This document shows positions 1 to 9,334 of a stretch of DNA of 64,000 nt, one piece after another. Under the pieces are notes generated by a model that searched no databases, was not told the DNA's origin, and saw only the letters and a list, made by a program, of their open reading frames with translations. Source of the stretch: Iodidimonas sp. SYSU 1G8 (GTDB lineage Bacteria; Pseudomonadota; Alphaproteobacteria; SMXS01); the NCBI RefSeq assembly GCF_039655775.1, contig NZ_JBBYXJ010000001.1, positions 1,470,001 through 1,534,000 of the forward strand, written 5' to 3'. A program made the position numbers and the translations under genes. How positions within the stretch are numbered: the first letter of the stretch is position 1; the number at the start of each line of letters is the position of its first letter.

Positions 1-635
1 GTCATTCGGGCGACCACTTCGGGCGCCACCGGCGTGACCGCCATGCCGCGCTGGAAGCCGGGGCGCGCCTCGAGTTCATCGAACCAGCGCTTGAGATTCG
101 GAAAATCCTCGAGCGCGATCCCGGCAAAGCCGTGAAACCAGATCCAGGTCCAGTTGGCGATGTCGGCAAGGGAAAAGTCACCGGCCAGATAGGCATTGTC
201 GGCCAGCCGCGTATCCAGCACCCCATAGAGACGGCGAGTCTCGTTCTGGTAACGCTCTATGGCGTAGGGAATCGTCTCGGGCGCCGAATGCAGGAAGACA
301 TGGGCCTGACCCTGCATCGGACCGACGCCGCCCATCTGGAACATCAGCCACTGGATGACCAGCGAACGGCCCTTTGCATCGCTCGGGATGAGCTTTCCGG
401 TCTTTTCCGCCAGATACAGCATGATCGCGCCGGATTCGAAGACAGGGAAGTCGCCGGCGTCGCGATCGACAATGGCGGGGATCCGGCCATTGGGATTGAT
501 CTTCAGGAATTCGGGGGTTTTCTGTTCGGCCTTGCCGAGGTCGACGCGCTTCAGCTCGTAAGGCAGCCCGAGCTCCTCGAGCATGATGGACGCCTTCCAG
601 CCATTGGGCGTCGACGCGCTATAGAGATCGATCAT
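1..635 (-). CDS. Glutathione S-transferase, YfcG-like (3' end cut by window)
   Basis: The frame runs leftward from an ATG at 633-635 to the window edge, giving 211 residues without a stop; only the last few residues are missing, since YfcG is about 215 long. The N-terminal thioredoxin fold opens with the STPNGWK segment (residues 8-14), where YfcG/Ure2-type enzymes bind glutathione through Thr and Asn rather than Tyr or Cys. The cis-proline segment NPNGRIPAI (47-55) and the glutathione-binding Glu-Ser pair (67-68) follow. The helical domain has the N-capping motif SLAD near 155. Such proteins act as glutathione-dependent disulphide oxidoreductases in the cytoplasm. Family is firm; substrate unknown. 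Confidence 0.9.
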   Translation of the reverse strand, partial: MIDLYSASTPNGWKASIMLEELGLPYELKRVDLGKAEQKTPEFLKINPNGRIPAIVDRDAGDFPVFESGAIMLYLAEKTGKLIPSDAKGRSLVIQWLMFQMGGVGPMQGQAHVFLHSAPETIPYAIERYQNETRRLYGVLDTRLADNAYLAGDFSLADIANWTWIWFHGFAGIALEDFPNLKRWFDELEARPGFQRGMAVTPVAPEVVARM

Positions 636-751
636 GGGAGTCGCCTTCCGCTGTTTTCAGGAAGACGAAGGATACGGCGAAATACCGACATGGCGAGCGC
701 CAACGCCGTGCACAGCCGCACGAATGGCGTGCGCCGCGACCGGGCGGGCCG

Positions 752-1183
752 TCAGCCGGCGGTGATGTATTCCTTCAGCGCCGATGCCTCGAGCTCGGCT
801 TCGGCGATTCGCGCCTTCACCGCGTCGCCGATGCTGACGATCCCGAGCAACTGTCCGTCCTCGATCACCGGAATGTGCCTGATCCGCCGGCGGGTCATCA
901 TCTCCATGACTTCCGACACCGAATGCGCGCGGGAACAACTGTGAATCACCATGGTCATGATTTCGCCAACCGGCAAATCCAGCACCCGCGATCCGATCTC
1001 CGCGATGCCGCGAACCAGATCGCGCTCGGAAAAAATGCCAAGAGCGCCGCTGTCCGTGCCCGTGACCACGACCGCGCCGATCCGGTGCCGGTGAATCATG
1101 TCCACTGCGTCCGCGACCGTCATGGTAGAGGCGACGGTGATGACCTCGCGACCTTTACCCTGAAGAACAGCTTCGACTTTCAT
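752..1183 (-). CDS. CBS-domain pair protein
   Basis: A protein of 143 residues made almost entirely of a Bateman module: first CBS repeat at about 8-65 (ending in FSERDLVR), second at about 75-130 (ending in SIGDAVKARI), then a short helix with ALKEYI. Stand-alone CBS pairs bind adenine nucleotides or similar ligands and modulate partners; no partner is evident here. I chose the ATG at 1181-1183 because GGGGAA lies just upstream. An upstream in-frame ATG at 1255 would add 24 residues unlike the family. Monocistronic, divergent from the DUF1499 gene. Confidence 0.9.
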   Translation of the reverse strand: MKVEAVLQGKGREVITVASTMTVADAVDMIHRHRIGAVVVTGTDSGALGIFSERDLVRGIAEIGSRVLDLPVGEIMTMVIHSCSRAHSVSEVMEMMTRRRIRHIPVIEDGQLLGIVSIGDAVKARIAEAELEASALKEYITAG

Positions 1184-1338
1184 CGCCGCATTCCCCGTGT
1201 TGCTGCGTGGAGGATCATAGTGAACCTCCCGGACAGGGAGCGCAAGGACCCGCAAAAAGCCGGAGCGCCGCGCGGCAAACTTCGGCTACCGCGATGCGGC
1301 GGAGCGGATAGAATGGTCCGCCAGGAAAGCGGAGGTCG

Positions 1339-2115
1339 ATGATGCAGCCATCAGGACGGGAGCCTTTGCCGGTGTCGAAGGCCGTGCCCGTCGCCGGCTG
1401 GCTGGCCGTGATATCCGCGATCCTTCTTGGCGGCGGGCCGGTTTCCTACCGGCTGGGGCTGACCCGGGCGGATACCGCGATCGACATTTTCCATGCCGGT
1501 GGCATCGCCGCCGCCGCCGCGCTGACTGCCGCGCTCGTCGCGCTGTTCCTGATCCTGATCCGCCCCGGCCGCAGCTCGGGCGCGCTCAATGCCGCCGCGA
1601 CCGCCCTGTTCGGCGCCGCGGCCGTCACCGCCGTGCTCTATTGGTCCATCGTCCCGGCGTGGCAGACACCCGCGATCCATGACGTCGTCACCTCGCCCCG
1701 CGACCCACCTGAATTCGTCGCGCTACGCACGATCCATTACGAACGGCACAGCTACTCGCGCTACCAGGCGCGAGATCCGCGGTCGGGTATGTCGATTTCC
1801 GCGGCCTATCCGGAGATCGGAACACTCGTCTTCGACAGGTCGCTACGGCAGGTCTTCAAGGCCGCGCAGGATACCGCCCGCGCGCTGGGATGGTCGATCG
1901 CGGCAACGGCGAGGACCGAAGGACGCCTGGAAGCGGTCGACAGGGCGACCATATTCGGGTTCCATGACGACATCGTCATCCGCGTCCGCCTCAATACCGC
2001 GGGCTATACCGTGCTCGACATCCGTTCGGCGTCCCGCGAGGGGACCCGGGATCTGGGCCGGAACGCCTGCCGGATCGAGGCCTTTGTGGCGCATCTGAAA
2101 AGCCATCTACCTTGA
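1339..2115 (+). CDS. DUF1499 membrane protein
   Basis: 258 residues. The first 115 hold three hydrophobic segments (about 18-38, 50-75, 84-105). The soluble remainder is a DUF1499 domain, recognisable from the entry segment with IHDV, TSPRDPP and the downstream YPEIGTLVF and AVDRATIFGFHDD stretches. DUF1499 has no established biochemical role. The gene ends 16 bases before the class III alcohol dehydrogenase and may be co-transcribed with it. A second ATG one codon later is an equally possible start. Confidence 0.82.
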   Translation: MMQPSGREPLPVSKAVPVAGWLAVISAILLGGGPVSYRLGLTRADTAIDIFHAGGIAAAAALTAALVALFLILIRPGRSSGALNAAATALFGAAAVTAVLYWSIVPAWQTPAIHDVVTSPRDPPEFVALRTIHYERHSYSRYQARDPRSGMSISAAYPEIGTLVFDRSLRQVFKAAQDTARALGWSIAATARTEGRLEAVDRATIFGFHDDIVIRVRLNTAGYTVLDIRSASREGTRDLGRNACRIEAFVAHLKSHLP

Positions 2116-2131
2116 ACATCCGGAGAAACCG

Positions 2132-3247
<1,116 letters not shown>

Positions 3248-3257
3248 GGAGAACGAG

Positions 3258-4184
3258 ATGAAAATCGCCATCATGGGATCGGGCGGCGTCGGTGGCTATT
3301 TTGGCGCCAAGCTGGCGCTGGCGGGCAACGATGTCACCTTCATCGCGCGCGGCGCCCATCTCGACGCAATCCGCGCGAATGGCCTGCGGGTGACGACGGA
3401 TACGGGCGAGATGACCGTCAATCCGGCCAAGGCGACGGACGATCCGGCGACGATCGGGCCGGTCGATGTCGTCCTGTTCACGACCAAGCTCTACGACACG
3501 ACCGAAGCCGCCGAGAGCCTGAAGCCCGTGATGGGTCCGGAAACCTTCGTGGTGACGGTGCAGAACGGCGTGAGCGGCGCAGACCTGATCGGCGACGTGC
3601 TGGGCCGCGACAGGGTGCTGGCCGGTTCCACCTACATCATCTCGCACCTAGAAGCGCCGGGTCTGATCCATCACATGGGCCAGTTCCAGCGTATCGTCTT
3701 CGGCGAGGTGGACGGCACGCTGAGCGAGCGGGGCAAGGCCTTCGCCACGACCTGCGCCGATGCGGGGATCGACGTGGATTTCAGCGACAAGGTCCTGACG
3801 ACCATGTGGGAGAAGTTCATTCCGCTGACGGTCATGAGCGGCATGACCGCCCTCACCCGCATGCCCATCGGCCCCATTCTCTCGGACCCTGAACTGTCAG
3901 CCATGGTCGATGCGGCCGTGGCCGAGGCGGTCGCGGTCGGGCGCGCGCAGGGTGTGCCGCTGCACGAAAAGGCCGCCGACCGCGTACAGAAGACGGTCCG
4001 CGCGGCGCCGTACGACACCAAATCATCCATGCTGGTTGATCTGGAACGCGGCAAGAAGATGGAGTTGCCCTGGCTGAGCGCCACGGTGGCGAAGATGGGC
4101 GGCGAACTCGGCGTGCCGACCCCAACACATGCTTTCATCGCAGCCGCGCTCAAGCTGCATGCGGGCGGAACCGCCCGGCCCTGA
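3258..4184 (+). CDS. panE: 2-dehydropantoate 2-reductase family protein
   Basis: 308 residues. NADPH-dependent reduction of ketopantoate to pantoate is the family's reference reaction, in pantothenate/CoA synthesis. The N-terminal dinucleotide motif GSGGVGGYFGAKLA (7-20) is typical. The catalytic-lysine helix is in TTMWEKFIPL near 180, and the C-terminal helical domain contains the SSMLVDLERGKKMEL stretch characteristic of ApbA/PanE. GAGGAGAA gives a strong ribosome site. Alphaproteobacteria often carry several PanE-like paralogues acting on other 2-oxo acids, so the exact substrate is less sure than the fold. Ends at a bidirectional terminator. Confidence 0.85.
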   Translation: MKIAIMGSGGVGGYFGAKLALAGNDVTFIARGAHLDAIRANGLRVTTDTGEMTVNPAKATDDPATIGPVDVVLFTTKLYDTTEAAESLKPVMGPETFVVTVQNGVSGADLIGDVLGRDRVLAGSTYIISHLEAPGLIHHMGQFQRIVFGEVDGTLSERGKAFATTCADAGIDVDFSDKVLTTMWEKFIPLTVMSGMTALTRMPIGPILSDPELSAMVDAAVAEAVAVGRAQGVPLHEKAADRVQKTVRAAPYDTKSSMLVDLERGKKMELPWLSATVAKMGGELGVPTPTHAFIAAALKLHAGGTARP

Positions 4185-4198
4185 TCTCAGAAAGAAGC

Positions 4199-4229
4199 AA
4201 CGGCCGGTGGACATTCGCCACCGGCCGTT
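4199..4229. terminator. Bidirectional terminator between panE and the lipoprotein gene
   Basis: A perfect 12-bp inverted repeat (AACGGCCGGTGG, 7-base loop, CCACCGGCCGTT) lies between convergent stop codons. On the minus strand it is followed by a T-rich run (TTGCTTCTTT). Confidence 0.75.
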
Positions 4230-4241
4230 CGCGTCCGAAGA

Positions 4242-4697
4242 TTACTTCAGGTGCCGGAGATCGCGCTCCAGATCCCGCGCGTCGAACGCGTTCGGATCCT
4301 TCGGCGGGCGGCGGCCATAGCCCATGACGATTTCCAGCGAAATGGCATACCGACCACTGTCGTAATAGCGGTCATAGTCGCCATAGCGGCTGTGCCGGCG
4401 CGGATTGCCGCGCGGCGGCGCGCCCGCCTGATCGCGGCTGACGATGTAGAACCAGCCATAATCGCTGTCCAACGTCACCTCGGCGGCGCGCAGCAGGGCG
4501 TATTCATAGACCAGCGACGGATCCATCGACGCGTTGCCTTGGAAGGTCACCACGTAACGCGCCGGGTCGACGCGCTGGTCGATATAGCCGGAATCGCCCG
4601 GCCCACGCGCGGGTCCGTAGAGCGAACTCGACGCACATGCCGTCAGGGCGAGCCCGGCCGCCACCATCAAACCAATCCGTCCCATCATGTTCGTCAC
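4242..4697 (-). CDS. CC0125/CC1285-type lipoprotein
   Basis: 151 residues. A lipoprotein signal peptide ends in the lipobox LTAC, with Cys at about residue 21. The mature part has the segments GYIDQRVD, YVVTFQGNASM, YALLRAAEVTL and YGWFYIV, which I associate with a small alphaproteobacterial lipoprotein family of unknown function. A basic, Tyr/Arg/Gly-rich patch follows before the C-terminal segment ending DLERDLRHLK. Lys is scarce and no catalytic motif is visible. Probably anchored in the envelope. Convergent with panE. Confidence 0.78.
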   Translation of the reverse strand: MTNMMGRIGLMVAAGLALTACASSSLYGPARGPGDSGYIDQRVDPARYVVTFQGNASMDPSLVYEYALLRAAEVTLDSDYGWFYIVSRDQAGAPPRGNPRRHSRYGDYDRYYDSGRYAISLEIVMGYGRRPPKDPNAFDARDLERDLRHLK

Positions 4698-4829
4698 TCC
4701 CGATCTGTTCGAGACAACGAACGCCGCATGCGCCGTGCGGTTCCCGAATACCGCAGCAATCCACCATTTTTCGAGACTGGCCGGACGGCTGACGATTCAT
4801 TAGCATCGCGCCGACAAAGGGGGAGCGGC

Positions 4830-5612
4830 ATGAGCCAACCGGACAATCGCCTGAAATTGCGGCAGATCGCACTGGTTGCCCGGGACCTGCATGCGGCCGA
4901 GCAGGATCTGACCGCCATCTTCGGCGTGCAGGTCGCATACAGGGATCCTGCGGTCGCCAAGTTCGGCCTCGAGAATATCGTCGTGCCCGTCGGCGACCAG
5001 TTCCTGGAAGTCGTCGCGCCGACCCGGGCGGGCACCGCGGCAGAACGCTATCTGGAGCGGCGCGGCGGCGACGGCGGCTACATGGTGATCCTGCAATGCG
5101 CCGACCCGGCGGCGCGGGATGCGCGGATCGCCGCGCTGGGCATCCGCACCGTTCTCGACATCGACTATCACGATTATGACGGCGTGCAGCTTCATCCCCA
5201 GGACACGGGCGGCTCGTTCCTGGAAGTGGACTGGGCGCCGGATTTCGAGCGGCCTGACGGCCCGTGGCATCCCGCGGGCGACCATTGGCGGGCCTCGAAG
5301 CGCACTGAAATTTCGGCCGGCATCGCGGCCGTGGAAATTCAGTCCGCCGATCCGGAAACCCTCGCCGCGCGCTGGGGACGCATCCTCGCCGCCCAACCCA
5401 TGGCCGGTGACGGGCTCTGGACGATCAGCCTCGGCCTTGGATCGCTCAGGTTCACGGAGTGCCGCGACGAGCGGGGCGAAGGACTGGCCGGTATCGACAT
5501 TCTTCTGAACGACCCTGACAGCGCGCGGCGCGAGGCCTCGCGGCGCGGCCGGCTCGTATCCCCCAATCAGGCGCTGATCGGCGGCGTCCGCTTCGCCCTT
5601 TTGACGGCTTAA
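4830..5612 (+). CDS. VOC-superfamily (glyoxalase-like) protein
   Basis: 260 residues. The N-terminal half starts KLRQIALVARDLHAAEQDL and reads like a lone betaalphabetabetabeta VOC module (GLENIVVPVGDQFLEVVAP). The second half repeats a weaker module ending GGVRFALLTA. The fold binds a metal and acts on small molecules, but no specific substrate can be assigned. I start at the ATG at 4830, preceded by AAAGGGGGAG; the frame stays open far upstream, antisense to the lipoprotein gene, and that part is non-coding. The enoyl-CoA hydratase gene follows after 18 bases, so the two are probably one transcript. Confidence 0.85.
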   Translation: MSQPDNRLKLRQIALVARDLHAAEQDLTAIFGVQVAYRDPAVAKFGLENIVVPVGDQFLEVVAPTRAGTAAERYLERRGGDGGYMVILQCADPAARDARIAALGIRTVLDIDYHDYDGVQLHPQDTGGSFLEVDWAPDFERPDGPWHPAGDHWRASKRTEISAGIAAVEIQSADPETLAARWGRILAAQPMAGDGLWTISLGLGSLRFTECRDERGEGLAGIDILLNDPDSARREASRRGRLVSPNQALIGGVRFALLTA

Positions 5613-5630
5613 CAGGCAAGGAAAGACTTC

Positions 5631-6470
5631 ATGTACCAGGAAATCCTCTACAGCGTGAACGGCCCGGTGGCCGAAGTCCGCTTCAACCGTCCCGACCGGC
5701 TCAATGCGCTGACCCGGCGCATGCTGGCGGAAATGAAGCACGCCATCGGCGAGGCCGAGAAGGACGACAACGTGGTCGGCATCGTGCTGACCGGCGAAGG
5801 ACGCGGCTTCTGCGCCGGCATGGACATGCAGGCGCTCTCGGCGCTGGGCGCGGCGGGCGGCACCGGCAAGCGGGTCGACGAGGATTACGGCCTCGACGCG
5901 CAGCCGGGCGATCCGGCCATGGGCGAGGACTTCCTGAAGGGCCATTCCTATCTGATGGCCGTGCGCAAGCCGATCATCGCCGCCATCAACGGCCCGTGCG
6001 CGGGCCTCGGCTTCGTGCTCGCCATGCTATGCGATCTTCGCTTCATGGGCCAGGAAGCCGTGGTCACGGCGTCGTTCTCGCAGCGCGGCCTGGTCGCCGA
6101 ATATGGCGTCAGCTGGATTCTGCCGCGCATCATCGGCGTGTCGAAGACGCTGGACCTGCTCTGGACCTCGCGCAAGATCAAGGGCGACGAGGCCAAGGAG
6201 ATGGGCCTGGTCGACAAGGTGTTTCCGGCGGGCGATGTCGCCGCCCAAGCCCGCGCCTACATCGAGGAACTGGCCGCGAAGGCGGCGCCCTACTCGCTGA
6301 TGATGATGAAGCGTCAGGTCTATCGCCATCTCGCCATGCCGTTGGGCGAGGCCGTCGCCGAGACCACCCAGTGGATCGCCGAGAGCACCGCGCGGGACGA
6401 TTTCAAGGAAGGCGTCAACGCCTATCTGGAACAGCGTCCGCCCCAGTTCGGCCGCGTCAAGATCGACTGA
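5631..6470 (+). CDS. Enoyl-CoA hydratase/isomerase family protein
   Basis: 279 residues, crotonase fold. The first oxyanion-hole segment is GRGFCAGMDMQAL (about 60-72), the second is the NGPCAGLG region near 120, and a Glu in LVAEYGVSW occupies the usual catalytic position. It should hydrate or isomerise a CoA thioester in beta-oxidation or a similar route; chain length cannot be read from sequence. AAGGAAAG precedes the ATG. The 3' end overlaps the convergent GtrA gene by 14 bp. Confidence 0.9.
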   Translation: MYQEILYSVNGPVAEVRFNRPDRLNALTRRMLAEMKHAIGEAEKDDNVVGIVLTGEGRGFCAGMDMQALSALGAAGGTGKRVDEDYGLDAQPGDPAMGEDFLKGHSYLMAVRKPIIAAINGPCAGLGFVLAMLCDLRFMGQEAVVTASFSQRGLVAEYGVSWILPRIIGVSKTLDLLWTSRKIKGDEAKEMGLVDKVFPAGDVAAQARAYIEELAAKAAPYSLMMMKRQVYRHLAMPLGEAVAETTQWIAESTARDDFKEGVNAYLEQRPPQFGRVKID

Positions 6471-6873
6471 CACCATCACGGAAGACGAAGAGCCGGCTCG
6501 TCGTGAAGTTCACGGCGAGCCCGGCAATCGAGCCGCAGGCGACCGCCAGCAGTGGCCGCAGGCCAGTCGCCCCACCGCCCGCCAGGACCAGGGCGTAGAC
6601 GCCGTAATTGATGGCGCCGCCCAGCATCATGAACCCCACGAACAGCGCCCATTGCCGATGGATCTTGGCGGGAGACGCATCGGCGAAGGTGAAGCTGCGG
6701 TTGAGCGCCCAGGTCACGCTGGCCGCGCACAGAAACGAAAGGATGCGGCCCAGCCAAGGACCCGCCGCCGTTTCCTGCAGCAGCACGTAGAGAACACCTG
6801 AGTCCACGGCAAAGCCCAGCGTCCCGACCACGCCGAAGCGAAGGAATTGACCAACCAGCCGGCGCGGCGGCAT
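6457..6873 (-). CDS. GtrA-family membrane protein
   Basis: 138 residues with four predicted transmembrane helices and the GtrA signatures FGVVGTLGFAVD (N-terminal), WALNRSFTF (first loop) and NFTTSRLFVF (C-terminal). GtrA proteins are proposed flippases for undecaprenyl-linked sugars. It is the last gene of a three-gene minus-strand run; its ATG lies one base after the stop of the GT2 gene. Together with that GT2 and the GT87 protein it forms the parts list of a Gtr-type glycosylation system. Confidence 0.9.
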   Translation of the reverse strand: MPPRRLVGQFLRFGVVGTLGFAVDSGVLYVLLQETAAGPWLGRILSFLCAASVTWALNRSFTFADASPAKIHRQWALFVGFMMLGGAINYGVYALVLAGGGATGLRPLLAVACGSIAGLAVNFTTSRLFVFRDGVSRS

Positions 6874-6874
6874 G

Positions 6875-7822
6875 TCAGCCCTCGTCCGGCCGGCCGGGCG
6901 CGATCTGGCTGAGATACGCGAGACGCTTCACCTCGCGCCGGGCGGTGGTGACCGTATCCAGAATCATCCCGGACGTAAGGCTGAGGAAGGCGAGCAGCAT
7001 CAGGCCCGTCGCCAGCAAGGCTGTCGGGAAGCGGCGAACAAGTCCGGTCTCCATGAACTCCGCGATCACCGGCACGCCGAAGCCCAGCGACGTCAGGAAC
7101 AGGAGGAGGAAGCCAAGGCCGAAGAATTCGCGCGGCCGCTCTTCCTTCATCAGGTTGACGATCATGCGCAGGATGCGCCAGCCATCGCGGAACGTGCTGA
7201 GCTTGCTGAACGAACCCTCGGGCCGCTCTCTGTAGGGCGTGTCGACCTCGCGGATGTTCATCCGCAGCTCCAGCGCGTGGACGTTGAGTTCGGTCTCGAT
7301 CTCGAAACCGTGGGACAAGGCCGGAAACGACTTCACGAAGCGGCGGGAGAACACCCGGTAGCCCGAAAGCATGTCGCGGAACCGGTTACCGAAGATCAGG
7401 CCCACCAGGCGCGTCAGGACGACATTGCCCAGGCGATGGCCGGGGCGATAGGCCGCCTTGGCCTCGGCCACCCGGGCACCCACGACCATGTCGAGCCTGT
7501 CGTCGAGCAATTCGGCAACGAGGCGCGGCGCGCTCGCCGCGTCATAGGTGTCGTCGCCATCGACCAGCACGTAGATGTCGGCCTCGATGTCGCCGAACAT
7601 GCGGCGCACCACGTTGCCCTTCCCCTGCAGCGGCTCGCGCCGGACGATGGCGCCAGCGGCACGGGCCACCGCGACCGTGTCGTCGGTGGAATTGTTGTCA
7701 TAGATGAAAATCCGCGCCTGGGGCAACGCTGCGCGGAAATCGCGCACCACCGCGCCAATCGACACGCCCTCATTGTAACAGGGCACGAGTACGGCGATAC
7801 GCGGTTCAGGCAGGTCGGACAT
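6875..7822 (-). CDS. GT2 glycosyltransferase, GtrB/DPM1-like
   Basis: 315 residues. A GT-A domain (about 8-230) carries the nucleotide-sugar motif VLVPCYNEG, the YDNNSTDDT segment and the metal-binding DGDDTYD. Two hydrophobic segments (about 240-265 and 272-298) anchor the C-terminus in the inner membrane, as in GtrB or polyprenyl-phosphate glycosyltransferases. The likely reaction is transfer of a sugar from UDP or GDP onto undecaprenyl phosphate; sugar unknown. It overlaps the upstream GT87 gene by 17 bp and abuts gtrA, so the three are translationally linked. Confidence 0.88.
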   Translation of the reverse strand: MSDLPEPRIAVLVPCYNEGVSIGAVVRDFRAALPQARIFIYDNNSTDDTVAVARAAGAIVRREPLQGKGNVVRRMFGDIEADIYVLVDGDDTYDAASAPRLVAELLDDRLDMVVGARVAEAKAAYRPGHRLGNVVLTRLVGLIFGNRFRDMLSGYRVFSRRFVKSFPALSHGFEIETELNVHALELRMNIREVDTPYRERPEGSFSKLSTFRDGWRILRMIVNLMKEERPREFFGLGFLLLFLTSLGFGVPVIAEFMETGLVRRFPTALLATGLMLLAFLSLTSGMILDTVTTARREVKRLAYLSQIAPGRPDEG

Positions 7823-9074
7823 TCAGGTCACTCGTAACAGATGGCAAGGGGCCGGCGCGGCGGTAGAGCATCCAGACGAGAATGCCGAGGATAAGGGGAG
7901 AGAACTGGATCTGAGCCGCCTGGGCAAGCATGCGCGACAGCAGCGGCCAGAGCCAGATGAGCGCCAGAAAGGATTTCTCCCATGGAAGGAAGCCACGCTT
8001 GAGCCCGTCCGCCGTCACCCAGGCCAGAACGAGAGCCAGCACGATCAAATCATAGTCGAGGACGTAGGGTGTCGCGAGAAGCGAGCCGGCGGCAAGGAGC
8101 GCGGCCTTGACCTCGAACGGCGCCGACGGCCGCCGCCAGACGACCACGACGAGCAGCGCGAGCCCGAGCAACACGATCATCTGCGCCGCATAGGCGACCT
8201 CGATGCCGCCGCCCGCCATGCGCACCATGGAGAAGATGGACTGTATCCGATGCCAGCCCGTGCCTCCGGCCTCCAGCACCACGTCCCGGGTGAAGGTCGT
8301 GCTGCCCAGGAACGCCTGCCAGGTCTCCGCGCCGAACACCAGATAGGAGGCGGCGATGAGGATCAGCCCCGCCGCGCTGGCAGCAATGACACTGCGCCAG
8401 TAACCGCCGGCCAGCAGCGCCAGAGGAATGAGAACGCCGAACTGGGGTTTGTACAGCAGGCAGGCGATGAGCACGCCCGCGAGCCAGGGCCGCCCCCGCG
8501 CCAGCGCCAGGAAGGCCGCTCCCAGCAGCCCGGTGGTGAGAAATCCGTTCTGGCCGTTGATGACGTTGATGAACACGCCGGTGAAGCCGACCAGCGCCAG
8601 CACGGCCGGCCCGACCGGCAGATCCTTCGGCACGGTGGCCCGAAGAACCGCCAGGTACCCCAGGAAGGTCACGCCCAGCCAGACGAACAGGGCGCCCATG
8701 AATGGCAGAAGGGCCAGCGGGGCCACGAGGAAGAGCGCCATCGGAGGATAATGCCAGCCGAAATAGGCGCCCGGGTCGAAATCGATCAGCGCATGTTCCA
8801 CCGCATTGTGGCGGACCGGATCATAGGCGATCTCGGGACTTCCCTGAAGGACCAGGTAAGAGGTCGCGTAGACATTGATGAAGTCGGCACCCAGCGGCAG
8901 TCCATCGGGCGTCAGGACGCCATTGTCCGACAGCGCGGCCCAGATCACGCCCGCCATGCCAAGCACCAGGAAGATGAAAGGATACGCGGTCAGGCGACCG
9001 CGGGTCAGCCAGGCGCCGGAACGCAGCCCATGAAGGCTCATCGGTCTTTCAACATGCTTGGCCGTCGCCCCCAT
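7806..9074 (-). CDS. GT87 (DUF2029) polytopic glycosyltransferase
   Basis: 422 residues with about ten hydrophobic helices and a large first periplasmic loop, the GT-C layout. The DUF2029/GT87 family includes polyprenyl-phosphate-dependent mannosyltransferases. Recognisable segments are NVYATSYLVLQGSPEIAYD in the first loop, the FGWHYPPMALFLVAPLALL turn, and NGQNGFLTTGLLGAA. In this cassette it would take the role of the type-specific transferase that uses the lipid-linked sugar on the outer face of the inner membrane. An internal ATG at 9041, with GAAAGA upstream, is an equally good start and would remove 11 residues. Confidence 0.82.
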   Translation of the reverse strand: MGATAKHVERPMSLHGLRSGAWLTRGRLTAYPFIFLVLGMAGVIWAALSDNGVLTPDGLPLGADFINVYATSYLVLQGSPEIAYDPVRHNAVEHALIDFDPGAYFGWHYPPMALFLVAPLALLPFMGALFVWLGVTFLGYLAVLRATVPKDLPVGPAVLALVGFTGVFINVINGQNGFLTTGLLGAAFLALARGRPWLAGVLIACLLYKPQFGVLIPLALLAGGYWRSVIAASAAGLILIAASYLVFGAETWQAFLGSTTFTRDVVLEAGGTGWHRIQSIFSMVRMAGGGIEVAYAAQMIVLLGLALLVVVVWRRPSAPFEVKAALLAAGSLLATPYVLDYDLIVLALVLAWVTADGLKRGFLPWEKSFLALIWLWPLLSRMLAQAAQIQFSPLILGILVWMLYRRAGPLPSVTSDLNVRPA

Positions 9075-9259
9075 CGCCCTATCTTACCGATCGATGCCGG
9101 CGCAGGTCAGTCTAGCGCATTGACCCGCGCGCACAAGCAGCCGGCTTGACACGGCGTGGGGCAATCATCCGCCTAATGCTTGATCTTTCTGACCAATCAT
9201 GCGTCACAATGGGTGCAGGGGCCGGCTTCCACGCCGCCGGATTCGCGGGCTTTCGCCAC

Positions 9260-9276
9260 TGGCACGGAGCTTGCTT
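9260..9276 (+). promoter_or_regulatory. Sigma-54 (-24/-12) promoter of the Anbu operon
   Basis: TGGCAC, five bases, then TTGCTT: an essentially perfect sigma-54 element, with the invariant GG at 9261-9262 and GC at 9273-9274 separated by exactly ten bases. Transcription would start near 9286, about 50 bases before the ATP-grasp ATG at 9335. An imperfect inverted repeat TGC-N12-GCA at 9200-9217 lies in the upstream region and might bind an enhancer protein such as NtrC, but it is weak. Confidence 0.75.
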
Positions 9277-9334
9277 CCTATATTGGGTACGGCACTCGAC
9301 AATGGGGCTGACTACAGGTGACCGACATACTCGC

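Noticed and set aside
4251-4829. Plus-strand extension of the VOC gene over the lipoprotein gene
   Set aside because: The lipoprotein on the minus strand has a lipobox and family similarity; the VOC domain begins at 4830 with its own ribosome site.
9200-9217. TGC-N12-GCA as a definite NtrC enhancer
   Set aside because: NtrC sites have 11 bases between TGC and GCA and better inner matches; kept only as a weak possibility.
9146-9334. 63-residue N-terminal extension of the ATP-grasp protein
   Set aside because: It would cover the sigma-54 promoter and is unlike the family; the ATG at 9335 gives the normal N-terminus.
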